Origin: Pseudopyrenochaeta lycopersici
Taxonomy: Eukaryota > Ascomycota > Dothideomycetes > Pleosporales > Pseudopyrenochaetaceae
Direction of reading: 5' to 3'
Assembly: GCA_003313425.1 (NCBI GenBank)
Contig: NHZP01000001.1
Location: 124,001 to 188,000, forward strand
Length of the DNA stretch: 64,000 nt
This document shows positions 52,558 to 64,000 of the stretch, one piece after another (position 1 is the first letter of the stretch; every line of letters starts with the position of its first letter). The notes under the pieces were generated by a model. It was not told where the DNA came from. It was given only the letters and a program-made list of their open reading frames with translations, and did not search any database. Position numbers and translations under genes: made by a program.

Positions 52558-54173
52558 GCATTGCGCACGATAACGGATTAACGGTAGCCCGTGTGCACTA
52601 GCCACAACAGGCACACCCAATCCGATGCTGCTTGGTCAACCTCAGATGCAACGTTGTTGTCATCGGCAGCTTAAAACCCTTGCATCATAATTACTTCGAC
52701 CCCTCACTTGGCGCTGGCGTGCGAGCTCGTTCGCCAGGCCTATATCCCAAATCCCAGTATCCAGGCACTGAAATCGCCAAACTCAGATGGAGGATATCTC
52801 CCGACCACAACACCTGGGAGGGCCTGTGGTGTTGAAAACATGCTTCGGGAAGTAGATCCCGACCTTGTTAACTGCGCTAACGTCTAAGATTTTGTCTACA
52901 GCGAAGACTTACCACGTACTTATGCTTATTGAATTAGACAACAGTCGGTTCATATTGACAATACAAAGGTTATGGTACAATGATTGTACACGGTGGAGCA
53001 CACGATGTTGAATGGAATCGGTCGACGCTTCGAAAAACCGCGTGCTGGTGCTATAGTTTTACGCTTGCGCACCCCTGAACTACTGCCATCCTTCCCATAC
53101 TCTTGCGCCTGGGATTCGTCAAACTGTTACTGTGCTTTGAATGTGGTCGACCCTATACTGATCTAGTGCGCCAGAATCCGCCCTCGACGAACTACTCATC
53201 TTCTAGTAGAGCGACTATTTCCAGTCGGTCTGCCAGAAACTACACTTCACGTCAAGCCACTGGCGAGAGTCACAAGGCCATGTGACTCAGCGCTTCTCCT
53301 TGTAGAATTCTAGAGTGAGTTGTCCGGAGAGACTTCAAAGAATTCCTATGAGGATCGTAAGAAGTGAGTTCTGCGATGATGGAGACTGATCACCTGATCA
53401 CCTGATCACAACGAAGTCGACTTCGAATAATACACGATATGTCTTGAGGACTTGGAGTCGTGGCAGCACATACACTCCATTAAATCTTTTGTGCGTTATG
53501 AAGCGCACTGGCGGCAATAACTTGCCCTCTAGATATTTGATGACCGTAAGCCTCGGGCTGTTAGTAAGGCGAAGGAATTGGTTTGCCTTTCTACCTGGAA
53601 CTCAGGTCAATCAAGCAGTCTACATTTCAATCCTCGTATGGCCCATATGTTTAAGCTGGAAACAATTTTTCATTGCGTCTGGTTTGTGCGCTGGAGAAAC
53701 CGTCACGTAGAGCCTGTGTTTGTCAGATGGGTAGGCCCGATGTATCAATTCAAATAGGCATCCTCCTGTTAAATTTGCCCACCTGACTCGCACTACCTCA
53801 AACTAGACTTATTCTTAGCCTTCCAGGGCGTCACTTTCTGCTTTCGGGAATAAGTATTGCACGGGAATGGTGTTGTGTTTTCAATGTTGGTGATCATCTG
53901 AGAGCGCGTCAACTGGACTAAGGATGGCGTGCTGTCACACAAAACAGCGAACGCCAATCAAGACGCGTCTGATAGCATAGCCGTTACATTCTGATCAAGA
54001 CCTTGAAACCCACGACATCCGTGCTGAAATGATGCCAACGGCTGACAATTGTCCACTGGGCCTCGGGACAGATATTGCACCGACGTTCAGTATGACACGC
54101 AACACCTCCCCGAGCAGCACAAGCTGGATGAGAGACGAGACGACGCAGCAACAACAACAACACCACAGTGGTT
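52558..54173. other. Intergenic 1.6 kb with short repeats
   Basis: No gene recognised. About 53388-53409 has three adjoining TGATCACC-type units, followed at 53412-53425 by the palindrome CGAAGTCGACTTCG. A CAA/CAG run (54145-54165) precedes the permease start. Confidence 0.5.
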
Positions 54174-55847
54174 ATGTCACCAGACGAGCAAGAGCCCCTC
54201 CTGTCGCGAAGCCCTTCACCAACAGAAAGTGTAAGCAGCAAAACGTATGGTTCTGGTGATGAGTCCAGCACCACCGTTGGTGAAGGAACGACGCGCTCCA
54301 TCGAAGATGATGTTCTCCCAGAAACATCAACAATCGGACGAATAATCACCTGGCCGAGCGCTTACATTCTTGTCATCTCGCGCGTCATCGGGAGCGGCAT
54401 CTTTGCTACACCAGGCGTCATCGTGAAAGGCGTCGGAAGCGTCGGCCTTTCGCTGTCGCTATGGGTGCTTGGTGCCATTATCGCGGCGTGTGGTCTGGCG
54501 GTAAGTTTGGAGTATGGTTGTATGTTACCTCGCTCGGGAGGAGACAAGGTCTACCTCGAGTTCACATATCGCAAACCCCGTTTTCTGGCGAGCACGTTGA
54601 TCGCGACACAAGCGGTATTGCTAGGGTTCACGGCGAGTAACTGCATTGTCTTTGCTCAATATTCGCTCTACGCTTTCGATATCGAAGCTACAGACTTCTT
54701 GCGAAAGTCACTCGCTATAGGCTTGCTCACCGTCATCACCATCATCCATGGCTGTTTCATGCGAACCGGTATCCGGATCCAAAACTTCCTAGGGTGGATC
54801 AAAGTCGGCCTCGTGATTTTCATGATCCTTTCCGGTCTTTTTGTTGTTCTATTCAAACCGCAAGGGAGTGATGGACAAAGGAGCCATTTCCCCACCGGGC
54901 CAAACCTTTGGAAAGACACGGACTGGAGCTGGGGCATTATATCTACATCCTTGTTCAAGGTGTTCTACTCCTTTGCTGGTTTGAACAACGTCAACAATGT
55001 CCTCAACGAAGTCAGAAACCCAGTACGCACGTTGAAGTCGGTATCTATAACGGCACTCATCACAGCTTGCATCTTGTACCTCCTGGTCAACATCGCATAC
55101 TTCATAGTTGTTCCCCTCGATGAGGTTAAGGACAGTGGAGAGCTCATTGCAGCCTTGTTTTTCGAGAAATGTTTTGGTCCAAGAATTGGCAAAACTTTGT
55201 TACCACTTGCAGTAGCTCTTTCAGGCGTTGGGAATGTTATGGTTGTTACGTTCGCCTTGGTGAGTTACAGGTGTTTAAGCCTTGTGCTGAACTGTGCTGA
55301 ACTTAAACAGGCTCGCCTCAACCAAGAGATTGCCCGACAAGGCTTCCTGCCCTACCCCAAACTCCTAGCATCCTCAAAGCCTTTTAATGCTCCTCTCGGC
55401 GGGCTCATTGTTCATTACATACCGTCGCTCCTCGTTATCGCTCTCCCACCGTCCAGTGAAGTCTATTCGTTTATACTTGAGGTGGAAGGCTATCCTGGTC
55501 AGGTGTTTGTTCTCGCGACATCCGTAGGGCTGCTTTGGTTGAGGTACACCCGGCCAGACCTCAAAAGGCCCTTTAAGGCTTGGAGTGCTGCGGTTTTTCT
55601 GCGTATTGGACTGAGCCTGGCATTGCTTGCTGCTCCCTTCTTTCCACCGAAAGATGGACAGAAGAAGGGCGAGCTTTGGTATGCTACGTATGCAGTCGTA
55701 GGTGTAAGTATCATAATATTTGGTTTCCTATACTGGTATGTCTGGATCAAACTCATTCCAAGGTGGAAGGGATACCAGCTAGAGGAGGAGACGAGTGTGC
55801 TGGATGACGGTACAACCATTATAACGCTTGTGCATGTACCCATCTAG
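54174..55847 (+). CDS. Methionine-permease-like amino acid transporter (LAT/APC family)
   Basis: The frame is open throughout, but 55260-55310 is a typical in-frame intron (GTGAGT...TTAAACAG); without it FAL joins ARLNQEIARQGFLPY, the family's normal sequence. The product is 540 aa with about 12 hydrophobic segments. The polar N-terminus (residues 1-45) is rich in Ser/Thr/Glu, as in regulated yeast permeases. VISRVIGSGIFATPG is the substrate-binding first helix break of APC transporters, and FYSFAGLNNVNNVLNEVRNP is the helix-6 region characteristic of the MUP1/MUP3 high-affinity methionine permease group. Expected role is proton-coupled uptake of methionine or another amino acid at the plasma membrane. 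ATG 54174 is the first in frame. Intact. Confidence 0.88.
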   Translation: MSPDEQEPLLSRSPSPTESVSSKTYGSGDESSTTVGEGTTRSIEDDVLPETSTIGRIITWPSAYILVISRVIGSGIFATPGVIVKGVGSVGLSLSLWVLGAIIAACGLAVSLEYGCMLPRSGGDKVYLEFTYRKPRFLASTLIATQAVLLGFTASNCIVFAQYSLYAFDIEATDFLRKSLAIGLLTVITIIHGCFMRTGIRIQNFLGWIKVGLVIFMILSGLFVVLFKPQGSDGQRSHFPTGPNLWKDTDWSWGIISTSLFKVFYSFAGLNNVNNVLNEVRNPVRTLKSVSITALITACILYLLVNIAYFIVVPLDEVKDSGELIAALFFEKCFGPRIGKTLLPLAVALSGVGNVMVVTFALVSYRCLSLVLNCAELKQARLNQEIARQGFLPYPKLLASSKPFNAPLGGLIVHYIPSLLVIALPPSSEVYSFILEVEGYPGQVFVLATSVGLLWLRYTRPDLKRPFKAWSAAVFLRIGLSLALLAAPFFPPKDGQKKGELWYATYAVVGVSIIIFGFLYWYVWIKLIPRWKGYQLEEETSVLDDGTTIITLVHVPI

Positions 55848-56285
55848 ACTAGACGCATGTCAATGCACTCAAAATGCCAGATTTGCATTCGGTCATGGTA
55901 AAAATGTGTTGTTCAGTAATTCACTGAAAGTGACGCAGCCCTGAATGCGCCTGCATCTTGAGACTTGCATCTCGAATTTATCAGCGCGGAGTTCTGCAAC
56001 CCAATAAGATCAATAGGTAGATCAGTAGTGATCCTACGGACGATCTGCGGATAGTTTGGCGTCCCTCGGCAACATTTCAAATCCAATCACCCTGTGTTCT
56101 GACCATATTGCGTGCTGCGGGGAAGCTCGAGAGCTTACATATCAATAGTGAGACGTCAAGCAGGACATGCCAGCTCCATTATAGATATAAGAGTCAAACG
56201 AACGGCTTGGAAATTTAAAAGTCAAGATAGTTCCGTCAAGACAACGATTATCTCAAGCACCAGTCATCCACTATAACTGCCCAAA
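55848..56285. other. Intergenic, promoter of the next gene
   Basis: Nothing distinctive. Confidence 0.45.
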
Positions 56286-57319
56286 ATGGCTACCGCTGCT
56301 GTTATTTCACCTTCCGAGACACCGTTGGGAAACCCCCAAATTCTCCAATCAACAGCTCCTTCTACTGGTTCCGGTCCACAAGATGTTCAAACAGTGCTTC
56401 ACTATTACAAACCCAACGCTGACGGCTCACCGCCACATCCAACTTACACTGATCGACCAGAGACCTACGAGCGCCCTTTCGAAGTTCATCCTGTTACAGT
56501 GCACGATGTGCGTGGGAATGAAAAGGAGTACACGCTTGATGGAAACGGTTTCCAATTTTATAGGCACACTGCAAATGAGAAAGACTTCCTAGATGATGAG
56601 CAGATCAAGAGTGGATACTATGCTGAGACCGAGCAGCTTTTGAAGGATGCGTATGTACCTCGCTGCACAAAACGAATATTTGAGAAATGAGAGGCAAGGA
56701 GCTGATGTAATATAGGACTGGCGCATCACGCATTTTCATCTTCGACCACACTATTCGCCGCCAGTCTCCTGGCCAGGGCGCATTAGACCGCACCCTGCGC
56801 GGGCCAGTGCAGCGTGTGCACATCGACCAATCTTATTCCGCTGCGCTATCACGCGTGCCTCACCATCTTCCTGAAGAAGCCGAGAAGCTTACACGTAGTC
56901 GTGTACAAATCATCAACGTGTGGCGTCCGATCAAGACAGTCCAACGCGACCCTCTGGCAGTTGCGGAGGCAAACAGTGTTGATGATGGGAGCTTAGTCAT
57001 TACAGAGCTTATCTATCCAAACCGAAGGGGTGAAACCTACGCTGTGAAACACGATCCTGCGCACCGGTACGTAGTTTTTTTTTAATATCTAATATCGAAA
57101 TATGGTATTAGGTTACTAACGTGAAATAGATGGTTCTACAAGTCAAACCTTACGCCTGATGAGGTACTTCTTATCAAGTGTTTCGACTCAAAGCTTGATG
57201 GTAGGGCGAGACGCGTTCCACACACAGCGTTCCACGTGCCAGGGACAGAAGACAGGGAGGGCCGGGAGAGTATCGAGGTGAGGGCTTTGGTATTTCACGA
57301 AGACGATACTTTAGAATAA
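56286..57319 (+). CDS. GA4-desaturase / CmcJ / AsaB-like oxygenase family protein
   Basis: Exons 56286-56650, 56716-57066 and 57130-57319 join to 301 aa; introns GTATGT...ATATAG and GTACGT...AAATAG. The sequence carries the family hallmarks in order: FDHTIRRQSPG, RGPVQRVHIDQSYSAALSRV, INVWRPIKTVQRDPLAV, YPNRRGETYAVKHDPAHRWF, YKSNLTPDEVLLIKCFDSKL and HTAFHVPGTEDREGRESIEV. This group, named after the fungal GA4 desaturase, cephamycin CmcJ and aspergillic-acid AsaB, includes Fe(II)/2-oxoglutarate-type hydroxylases and desaturases. The H-x-D (VHIDQS) and a distal His are candidate iron ligands. Length is normal. No biosynthetic partner is adjacent, so a stand-alone metabolic or detoxifying role is possible. 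Substrate unknown. Confidence 0.85.
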
Positions 57320-58390
57320 GGAGACACCGATTGAGATGATAACTTTTAACTAGCTTTGTAATGAAATTGTCTCTTCAATGAAGCGGCGCAGTTGTCTTGC
57401 AACTTAATACTTCCTTCTGAAAAATGATCCTCCCATGTATTACTCTAGTCTTCATTTTTACTACATTAGACTATTTTACGCGCTTTAAGACGACTTTGAG
57501 TAGGTCTAGTGTAGCTTTCACACTTCAGACAATCAGTGTCGTCAAAATCTATGTGGAATGGCCTCCCCGCGTAGAACTCTTTCCTCTCCATCTAGGACTC
57601 TTTTATTATTTAATCTGCCTGAGTTCATATTGCAAAGAACAGCTCTCATAGCTATTAAAGAGGAACTTCTATAACTAAGATGCGAGACGACCTAGTCACG
57701 TGTTGAAGGTTTGAGTATAGATTCATGGGACATTCGAACTACGTCATAGCATAGCATTCCAACAGTTTTCCTGACAAGGCCCTAATTTAGAATCGCTTCG
57801 TTACCGTTCCATTGATTTGGCTGCCGCTTTTGCCTAGCGCATTATTTGATTTACCTCAGTCTGAGAATGATACTTTGGTGTTCTTTGTCTCCTCTGTACA
57901 ACGATCGGGGGCGTACCTATTGGCGCGAATAAAATAGAGAACAGTGGATCCATATCGCTATTTTTTGCCCTTGGTCGTCCTGCAGCTGCAAGCAGGACCT
58001 CATGGCTGCAAACGTTAAGTCGAGCAAGATGTCGTGTTTTAGTAGATCCTGTGTGGCATTCTAAGTGCTCCTCCGTGGTTAATCTTCTTGAGCAAGGCAA
58101 CTATGATCAAAACTATGATTGAAAGGTCCGCCATACTCTGATGATCAGAACGACGTGCAGGTGCATGCGGTTTGAATAGGATGCCAAGCATAGTATACAC
58201 CCATGGAGTCGGAAGATAGGCCACGAAAGCAGATATCGGCGTGAAGGTTATTGTTTGATCACCAGCCCAACAAAACTAGAGTAATGAGCACGATCAAACT
58301 ATTTATTCTGGAAGAATATATGCTGGACATGAGTGTGTTTAATGTTCATTCTACCGAGGCCCCCTAAAGCAACAGTAGGACGAGAACAAA
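57320..58390. other. Intergenic, no gene supported
   Basis: Several small frames on both strands without motifs. Nothing to report. Confidence 0.45.
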
Positions 58391-58883
58391 ATGACCAATA
58401 TCAACTACAATTCGATTCAAGACCGTCTCAACTACCATTTCCTTAACTCAAGTCTCATCGAGGAGGCATTTTTAGCCGCCGGGGCTCCGGAATCTCGAAA
58501 TGACATTAGGGAACCCGTTCAAGGAAACAAACGGCTCGCTCTCGTTGGCGATGCTGCGCTACGTCTAGCAGTCATTGACGAGTGGTTTAAGAAGGACTAT
58601 GATATAGGTATGTACGAAGCATACATGTTGTCTCGCGGTTGACCAACGAGATGCAGCGAACGGACATCAACAAGTGATAGATGTCGGTACGAATGAAAAA
58701 TTGGAAGAAGTGGCGCAAAAGTGAGGGTTGGAAAATTATCTAGTAGAAAATCCGTCTCAGCAGGGGGAGCACCCGAGAGAGCTACTCGCCGCCACTGTGG
58801 AAGCAATTATCGGGGCAGTTTGGGTCGATTCGCACGGGAATCTAAGGGATGTGCAGAAGGTTTTAAGGAAGCTCTGCTCCTAA
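58391..58883 (+). pseudogene. RNase III-domain protein, interrupted by TGA
   Basis: Exon 58391-58607 encodes YHFLNSSLIEEAFLAAG and GNKRLALVGDAALRLAVIDE, the fungal RNase III signature with the acidic GD pair. A 43-nt intron (GTATGT...ACGAG) joins 58651-58883, which continues through VATVEAIIGAVW-like sequence (LLAATVEAIIGAVWVDSHGN), the second RNase III helix with its acidic residue. In between, codon 58722-58724 is TGA where related proteins have arginine (CGA to TGA, one C-to-T change). So the gene encodes either a truncated product of about 95 aa or nothing useful. Related small fungal proteins have just the catalytic domain, without a double-stranded RNA-binding domain. Pseudogene unless the TGA is a sequencing error. 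Confidence 0.6.
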
Positions 58884-59440
58884 GTTTTGCTTTTCTGGAA
58901 ACAGACGGGTTATCACGTGGAAAAAATTCCACGATCATTACCTTTCCTTTGTTCGCTAGATGTAGTCCTTATGCCTCGTTTAGTGCTGCGTAGTAAAACA
59001 ATACAGTCGTTACCTCATAGAGCCCTACAGTTGGATTAGAGATTGCGTGGAAGCCTTTAAACATGGGTCTGCTCTTGGTTTTGCCCATACTCGTACTCGT
59101 AAGCACGAAGTCCGATCCGCTCGAGGCTTATGAGATCATCATAGCAGGCGTCGCGAAGAAAGAAGTGCAGGTGTTATATGCCTATAGCAATATAAGGTGC
59201 ATCCACAAGAGCCCAAATGATACAATTTCAGACATCAATACGAGAGACTCAAATAATCTGTCAAATGGAGTAAACATTCAGTTGGACATAAGGGCATGGA
59301 GAGTAGCGTGGGATAAACGAGCAAAACTGCACCGTGCGCGAATCGGTGCACGTGAATTCGCGTCCCGAGGTTCTTTTAGCGCGTCGCTTCCCACACTGCT
59401 AGATTTCTTGTTTCAGAACAATAAACCAGGCTCATCCACC
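58884..59440. other. Intergenic before the helicase gene
   Basis: A frame open in phase with the helicase extends up to ATG 59063, but its residues (MGLLLVLPILVLVSTKSDPL...) are not helicase-like, so I treat it as non-coding or 5' UTR. Confidence 0.5.
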
Positions 59441-62103
59441 ATGCACTATGAAGACAAGGAACGAGATTTTCATCACCCATATTTGCCATATGATATTCAA
59501 AAGGAGTTCATGAACGCGGTCTATGAATGCTTGGAAGATAAAAAGGTCGGCATTTTCGAATCACCAACCGGCACGGGCAAGTCGTTGAGTCTGATATGTG
59601 GATCATTAACCTGGCTACGTGATCACAAGAGACGAACTTTTGAGGAAGGATTTGCTGTTGGTGCAGCCAGTAGCGATGAACCGGATTGGATCTTGGCGCA
59701 TGCGCAGAAGCAGAAAAAGCAAGAAGCACTTCGCCGCAAGCAGGAGCTGAACAAGCGCATCGCGAAGGTCAAGGCAAAAGAGAGAAGAGTCAAAGAGCGT
59801 TATGAGAATGGCGAGTTGCAATTTAAAAGGCAAAAAGTTACGCCAGGCGGGGCGCATCATGACGACGATGAGGCACAATTCGCCCTGGAGGACTACGAAA
59901 GCGACGAAGGGTCGAATGGAAGAGTACGACTGGGCACTTTCAACGATTCCGGGTTATCTGGGGAAACTCAAGCGCTGATGGAAAAGCTTGGGTTCTCTGT
60001 TGGCGTGTCTCAAGACGAGGGAGACGTACCTGACGAGACCAAGATATTTTTCTGCTCTAGAACGCATTCGCAGCTAACTCAATTCTCGGGCGAGCTTGGA
60101 CGGATCAAGATGCCACCAGCGATTGCCCTCGATGATGAAACCAATAGCACCGACCAGACAGGCCTCATAGAAGATGTAAAGTACCTCACTTTGGGCTCCA
60201 GGAAAAATCTCTGCATCAACAGCAATGTAAAACGGCTTGGGAACGGCACCGCTATCAACGAACGGTGTCTAGAGTTGCAACAGAGCAAAACTACCGAAAA
60301 CCGATGTCCGCGTATGCCAACGAAGGAGAGCGAGACTGTTGTGAATGATTTCCGGGACCATGCCCTTGCGAAGATTAGAGACATCGAGGATTTGGGTTCA
60401 CTAGGTAAAAGGCTAGCGATATGCCCGTACTATGCGTCTCGGCCTGCAATTAAATATTGTGAGGTGAATGAAACCGCGTTCGATTGTTGGTGGCAAGTTC
60501 ATACTAACGACTACAGGTCGTGACACTACCCTATCCGCTGCTCTTGCAAAGAACAGCTCGAGAAGCACTCAATCTTTCACTCAAAGACCAGGTTGTCATT
60601 ATTGATGAAGCTCACAATCTTATGGACGCTATATCTGGCATCTACTCGATTTCCGTGACTCTCGACCAAGTTCAACAAGCCCGGACCCAGCTCACGATAT
60701 ATCTGCAAAAGTTTAGAAATATGCTCAAGGGAAAGAATCGCGTATACGTTGCTCAAACGATCAGAATCCTTGACTCGATAGTTTCATACCTACAAAGAAT
60801 CGACAGCAACACGAAAACTACTGACGGCTTAGTTGACATGGTTTCCATCATGTCTGGCAAAGGTGTTGACCAGATCAACATTTTCAAGCTCAATGCGTAT
60901 CTACAAGAGAGCAAACTTGCGCGGAAAGTGGACGGATACACCACATACGCTGATCGGACAGCGACTATTGATGCGAAAGGTAGTGCCCATGGTGGCGGGA
61001 AGAAGCTGGTCAAGCAAAGCCCTAGGCAGAATGTGCCTGTCTTGATGCATGTCCAGGCGTTCCTTCTGTCGTTGATGAACCCGTCCTCTGAGGGACGCTT
61101 CTTTTATGCCAAAGAAGATAGCTCAAGCATCACATTACGGTATATGCTACTGGATCCGACGTTCCATTTCAAGGATATTGTGGAGGAAGCAAGAGCGGTT
61201 GTTCTAGCAGGTGGTACTATGTCCCCAATGAGCGACTATGAGCTGCATCTCCTCCCATATCTCGACTCTTCTAAGATCATGACCCTCTCTTGTGGTCATG
61301 TAATCCCCTCTTCAAACCTTCTCGCAACGCCCGTCATTCACACTTTGAGCGGGAAAGATTTTGACTTTACATTTGAGGCGCGCAACAGGGAGACGACGAT
61401 TACCGATCTAGGCGATGCCATTCTCAGCTTCGTACAACATATCCCTGATGGCGTAGTTGTATTTTTCCCGAGCTACTCGTATCTCGACACGTGTATTGCG
61501 GCCTGGAAGCGCCTCTGCCCTCCATCATCGAAGGAAACATTTTGGGGTCACTTAGAGCGAACAAAACCTGTCTTCCTTGAACAGCGTAGTCAGCAACAAA
61601 CACAAGACGGCACCCAATCGACCAAAGAAGCCGCTGTAGATACTGTTCTTACTGCATACAGTGCCGCAGTCGCTAGTGGAAATGGACGTGGCGCCCTTCT
61701 TTTTGCCGTGATTGGTGGTACCCTCTCGGAAGGCATTAATTTCAGCGATGCGCTCGGCCGTGGCGTTGCCATTATCGGGTTACCATTCCCGAATCCTCAT
61801 TCAGCGGAGTGGAAAGCAAAAATGCAATATATCTCAACGAAAGCAATCAATATCGGCGGGGATGGTAAAGCCGCAGCACGGGAGTTCTACGAGAATGCTT
61901 GTATGCGGGCTGTGAATCAAAGTGTGGGTCGGGCGATCAGGCACAAAGGAGACTACGCGGCCATCTTGATGCTGGATAGACGATATGGAAGTAAACGCAT
62001 CCAAGATAAGCTGCCGAAATGGATTCAAGGGAGTTTGGAGGCTGGCGTTGGTGTGAGGGATGTGGTGGGAAAACTGGACGGTTTCTTTGCTGGGAAAACG
62101 TGA
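59441..62103 (+). CDS. CHL1: ATP-dependent DNA helicase CHL1 (DDX11-type, Fe-S)
   Basis: Exons 59441-60463 and 60517-62103 give 869 aa; the 53-nt intron is GTGAAT...ACTAAC...CTACAG. CHL1/DDX11 is a superfamily-2, XPD-like 5'-3' helicase acting in sister-chromatid cohesion and replication-fork repair in the nucleus. Motif I is ESPTGTGKS (40-48). The Fe-S cluster cysteines appear as NLCIN, RCLEL, RCPRM and CPYYASR (about 255-335). Motif II is IIDEAHNL with DEAH at 371-374. Later motifs include LAGGTMSPMSD, GGTLSEGINFSDALGRGVAI and QSVGRAIRHKGDYAAILMLD (motif VI). ATG 59441 has a good context (CCACCATG) and starts the conserved N-terminus (YLPYDIQKEFMNAVYE, the Q-motif region). Length is normal. 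A housekeeping gene, intact. Confidence 0.95.
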
Positions 62104-62537
62104 TATGCCTATACCCTCGAGACACACGATACCTTATACGCACTTTCTCATCTTAGCGACTCTTGTGTTCTGGGTCAACTACATTATTCGACCAAGGCTT
62201 GAGTGTTTTGTGTCATAGGGATTTCTGAAGCGGCTAGTGTGCGACGCGTATTAAGGCCCGAATCAGGCTTAGGCCAAGGCCGGTACAGTCTCACCTTCGT
62301 GACCGTGCATCGTGTCTTCTACATTCGACAACATCAACCATCTCAAATCTGCTCACAGTTATCGCGCACGCTTGTGAGGTCATCTGTGTCTGCTGTGTAA
62401 TTATTGTAACATATTTTGCGATGAGCAATATCCAGGCCACAGAAACAGCCCGCCATTCTTTGACAGGCAGGTGATGAAAAGAGCTGGCTGGGGAGGGTCA
62501 CATCAGATCGGTATCTCGTTTTAGCAGACTTATAAGA
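62104..62537. other. Intergenic, helicase to peptide transporter
   Basis: No feature recognised. Confidence 0.45.
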
Positions 62538-64000
62538 ATGCCTTCAGCATGGCGTACGAGAAGCAGTGGGGAGCTAGGCGCATATACCACTGTTGCGCAA
62601 ACGGAGGATGCAAGCGCGGAGCTGACGGCGCATGGAAAAGAAATCGCAAATCAGAATGAAGACGCACAACAGCTCGGAGCTCCGGTTCACATTGGATCGA
62701 TTCCCACAGCAGAAGATCTTCTTTTTCTACCGAAAGTAGCTGATACGCTTCCCTATGGCGCATTCCTGGTTGCCATTGTGGAGCTCTGCGAGCGTTTCGC
62801 TTATTACGGGTTATCGGGTCCGTTCCAAAACTACATCTCCAACGGGTACAACGATGCCAATGGGCTGCCTGGCGCAATTGGACTCAAGCAAGCTCGCGCG
62901 ACTGCGATGACCAACTTCTTCCAGTTCTGGTGCTATGTCACGCCGATCATGGGCGCTGTAGTTGCGGATCAGTATTTGGGAAAGTATGCTACGATCAAGT
63001 GGTTCAGCATCGTGTATATGATTGGAATCGCAATTTTATTTGTTACCAGTCTACCATGGAGTATCGAACGGGGTGCAGCATTCCCGGGGCTCGTTGTGGC
63101 CATGGTAGTCATTGGTCTTGGCACCGGTGGCATCAAGAGCAATGTCTCGCCCTTGATAGCAGAGCAAGTGCGCTCCAATAAGCCATTTGTTAAGACTCTC
63201 CGCAATGGCAAACGAGTCATTATTGATCCCGAAGTCACGGTGCAGCGGATATACATGGTGTTCTATATGTGCATCAACGTTGGTTCCATCTCAGCAATCG
63301 CGACAACGATGTTAGAATTACATGTTGGATTCTGGAGCGCATATTTGCTTCCATTTATCATGTTCTGTGTGGGATATGTGGTACTGGTGACTGGTAAGAA
63401 GAGATACATTATCAAACCGCCGCAAGGTGGTGTAATTGGGAATTGTTTCCGTGCTCTGTGGATCGCAGTCAGGAATGGCGGGGACTTGGACAAGGCGAAG
63501 CCCTCGCAACAGGGACATGGAAGAGGAAGGAGGATGGTGACCTGGGATGACAAGTTCATTGAAGAGTTGAAGACAGCGCTGGTAGCGTGCAAGGTCTTCC
63601 TATTCTATCCTATTTACTGGGTCACTTTTTCACAGATGATGAACAATTTCGTCTCACAAGGTATGTGTTTCGTCAGTTAGTCATTTATCTTCCTCACTAA
63701 CGCCCGACAGCCGGCCAAATGCAGCTTCATGGCCTCCCTAATGACATTCTTCCCAACATTGATCCGATAACCATCATCTTGCTCATTCCAATCATGGACC
63801 GGCTGATCTATCCTTTCATTCGCACGCGTTTACACTTGGCTTTCACACCGACTACGCGCATCACGCTTGGCTTCGTGATCGCTGCGCTCGCTATGCTGTA
63901 CGCCGGAGCTTTGCAATCCGCTATCTACGCCGCACCACCATGCTACTCGCACCCCTTGAAGTGCGACGCTGGTAAGATCGGAACCGGCGAAGGGAGATAC
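62538..64000 (+). CDS. PTR2/POT-family peptide transporter, 5' part
   Basis: Exon 1 is 62538-63660; an intron (63661-63710, GTATGT...CCGACAG) leads to exon 2 from 63711, which runs off the window end. The visible part is about 471 aa. Proton-coupled oligopeptide transporters carry di- and tripeptides across the plasma membrane. The signature region ELCERFAYYGLSGPFQNYI (about residues 88-106) includes the ExxER-type proton motif, and FYMCINVGSISA is the second PTR2 signature. A polar N-terminal tail of about 70 residues and a large loop near residues 295-330 are normal for the fungal members. The C-terminal third is missing only because the window ends. Confidence 0.92.

Noticed and set aside
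59063..59440. N-terminal extension of the CHL1 helicase
   Set aside because: The residues are not conserved-looking, and ATG 59441 has good context and begins the known N-terminus.

Overview
The window looks like nuclear DNA of a filamentous ascomycete (Pezizomycotina). The genes are interrupted by short (43 to about 70 nt) GT..AG introns, often with a CTAAC/CTGAC-type branch point near the acceptor. The gene families are typically fungal: HET, UbiA with BBE-like oxidases, fungal rhodopsin-like membrane proteins, a GA4-desaturase-like protein and a CHL1 helicase. The repeats show the TpA-rich, stop-filled decay expected of repeat-induced point mutation (RIP). I cannot name a species.

Region 1 (1-14.6 kb): a WD40 gene and a small secreted six-cysteine protein lead into a compact set that looks like part of a secondary-metabolite locus. 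It holds two BBE-like FAD oxidases, an integral-membrane UbiA prenyltransferase, a rhodopsin-like seven-helix protein, a short-chain dehydrogenase and a cupin. No backbone synthase (PKS, NRPS, terpene cyclase) is visible. The two oxidases share intron phases and three exact exon lengths, so they are ancient duplicates; one has lost the flavin-binding cysteine.

Region 2 (16-38 kb): a repeat-rich, TpA-rich compartment. An SRPK-like kinase pseudogene is split by a 5.4-kb Copia retrotransposon (123-bp LTRs, TSD TAAAG). Further on, a decayed hAT DNA transposon (8-bp TSD ATCATGGC, recognisable hAT C-terminal domain) contains a second Copia element (206-bp LTRs, TSD ATAAG). Between them lies an intact C2H2 zinc-finger gene. 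Directly right of the hAT, about 160 bp away, starts a secreted-protein gene with a CxE...PC...C pattern that may be a deaminase-fold protein.

Region 3 (39-64 kb): gene-dense and mostly intact. It holds an F-box-like pseudogene, a HET protein with ankyrin repeats inserted inside the HET domain, another rhodopsin-like protein, a large membrane protein, a ketopantoate-reductase-like protein, a perfect 28-bp inverted repeat, a methionine-permease-like transporter, a GA4-desaturase-like protein, a broken RNase III-domain gene, a CHL1/DDX11 helicase and the 5' part of a PTR2 peptide transporter that runs off the window.

All exon boundaries are read by eye from splice consensus, frame and family similarity; none has transcript support here.
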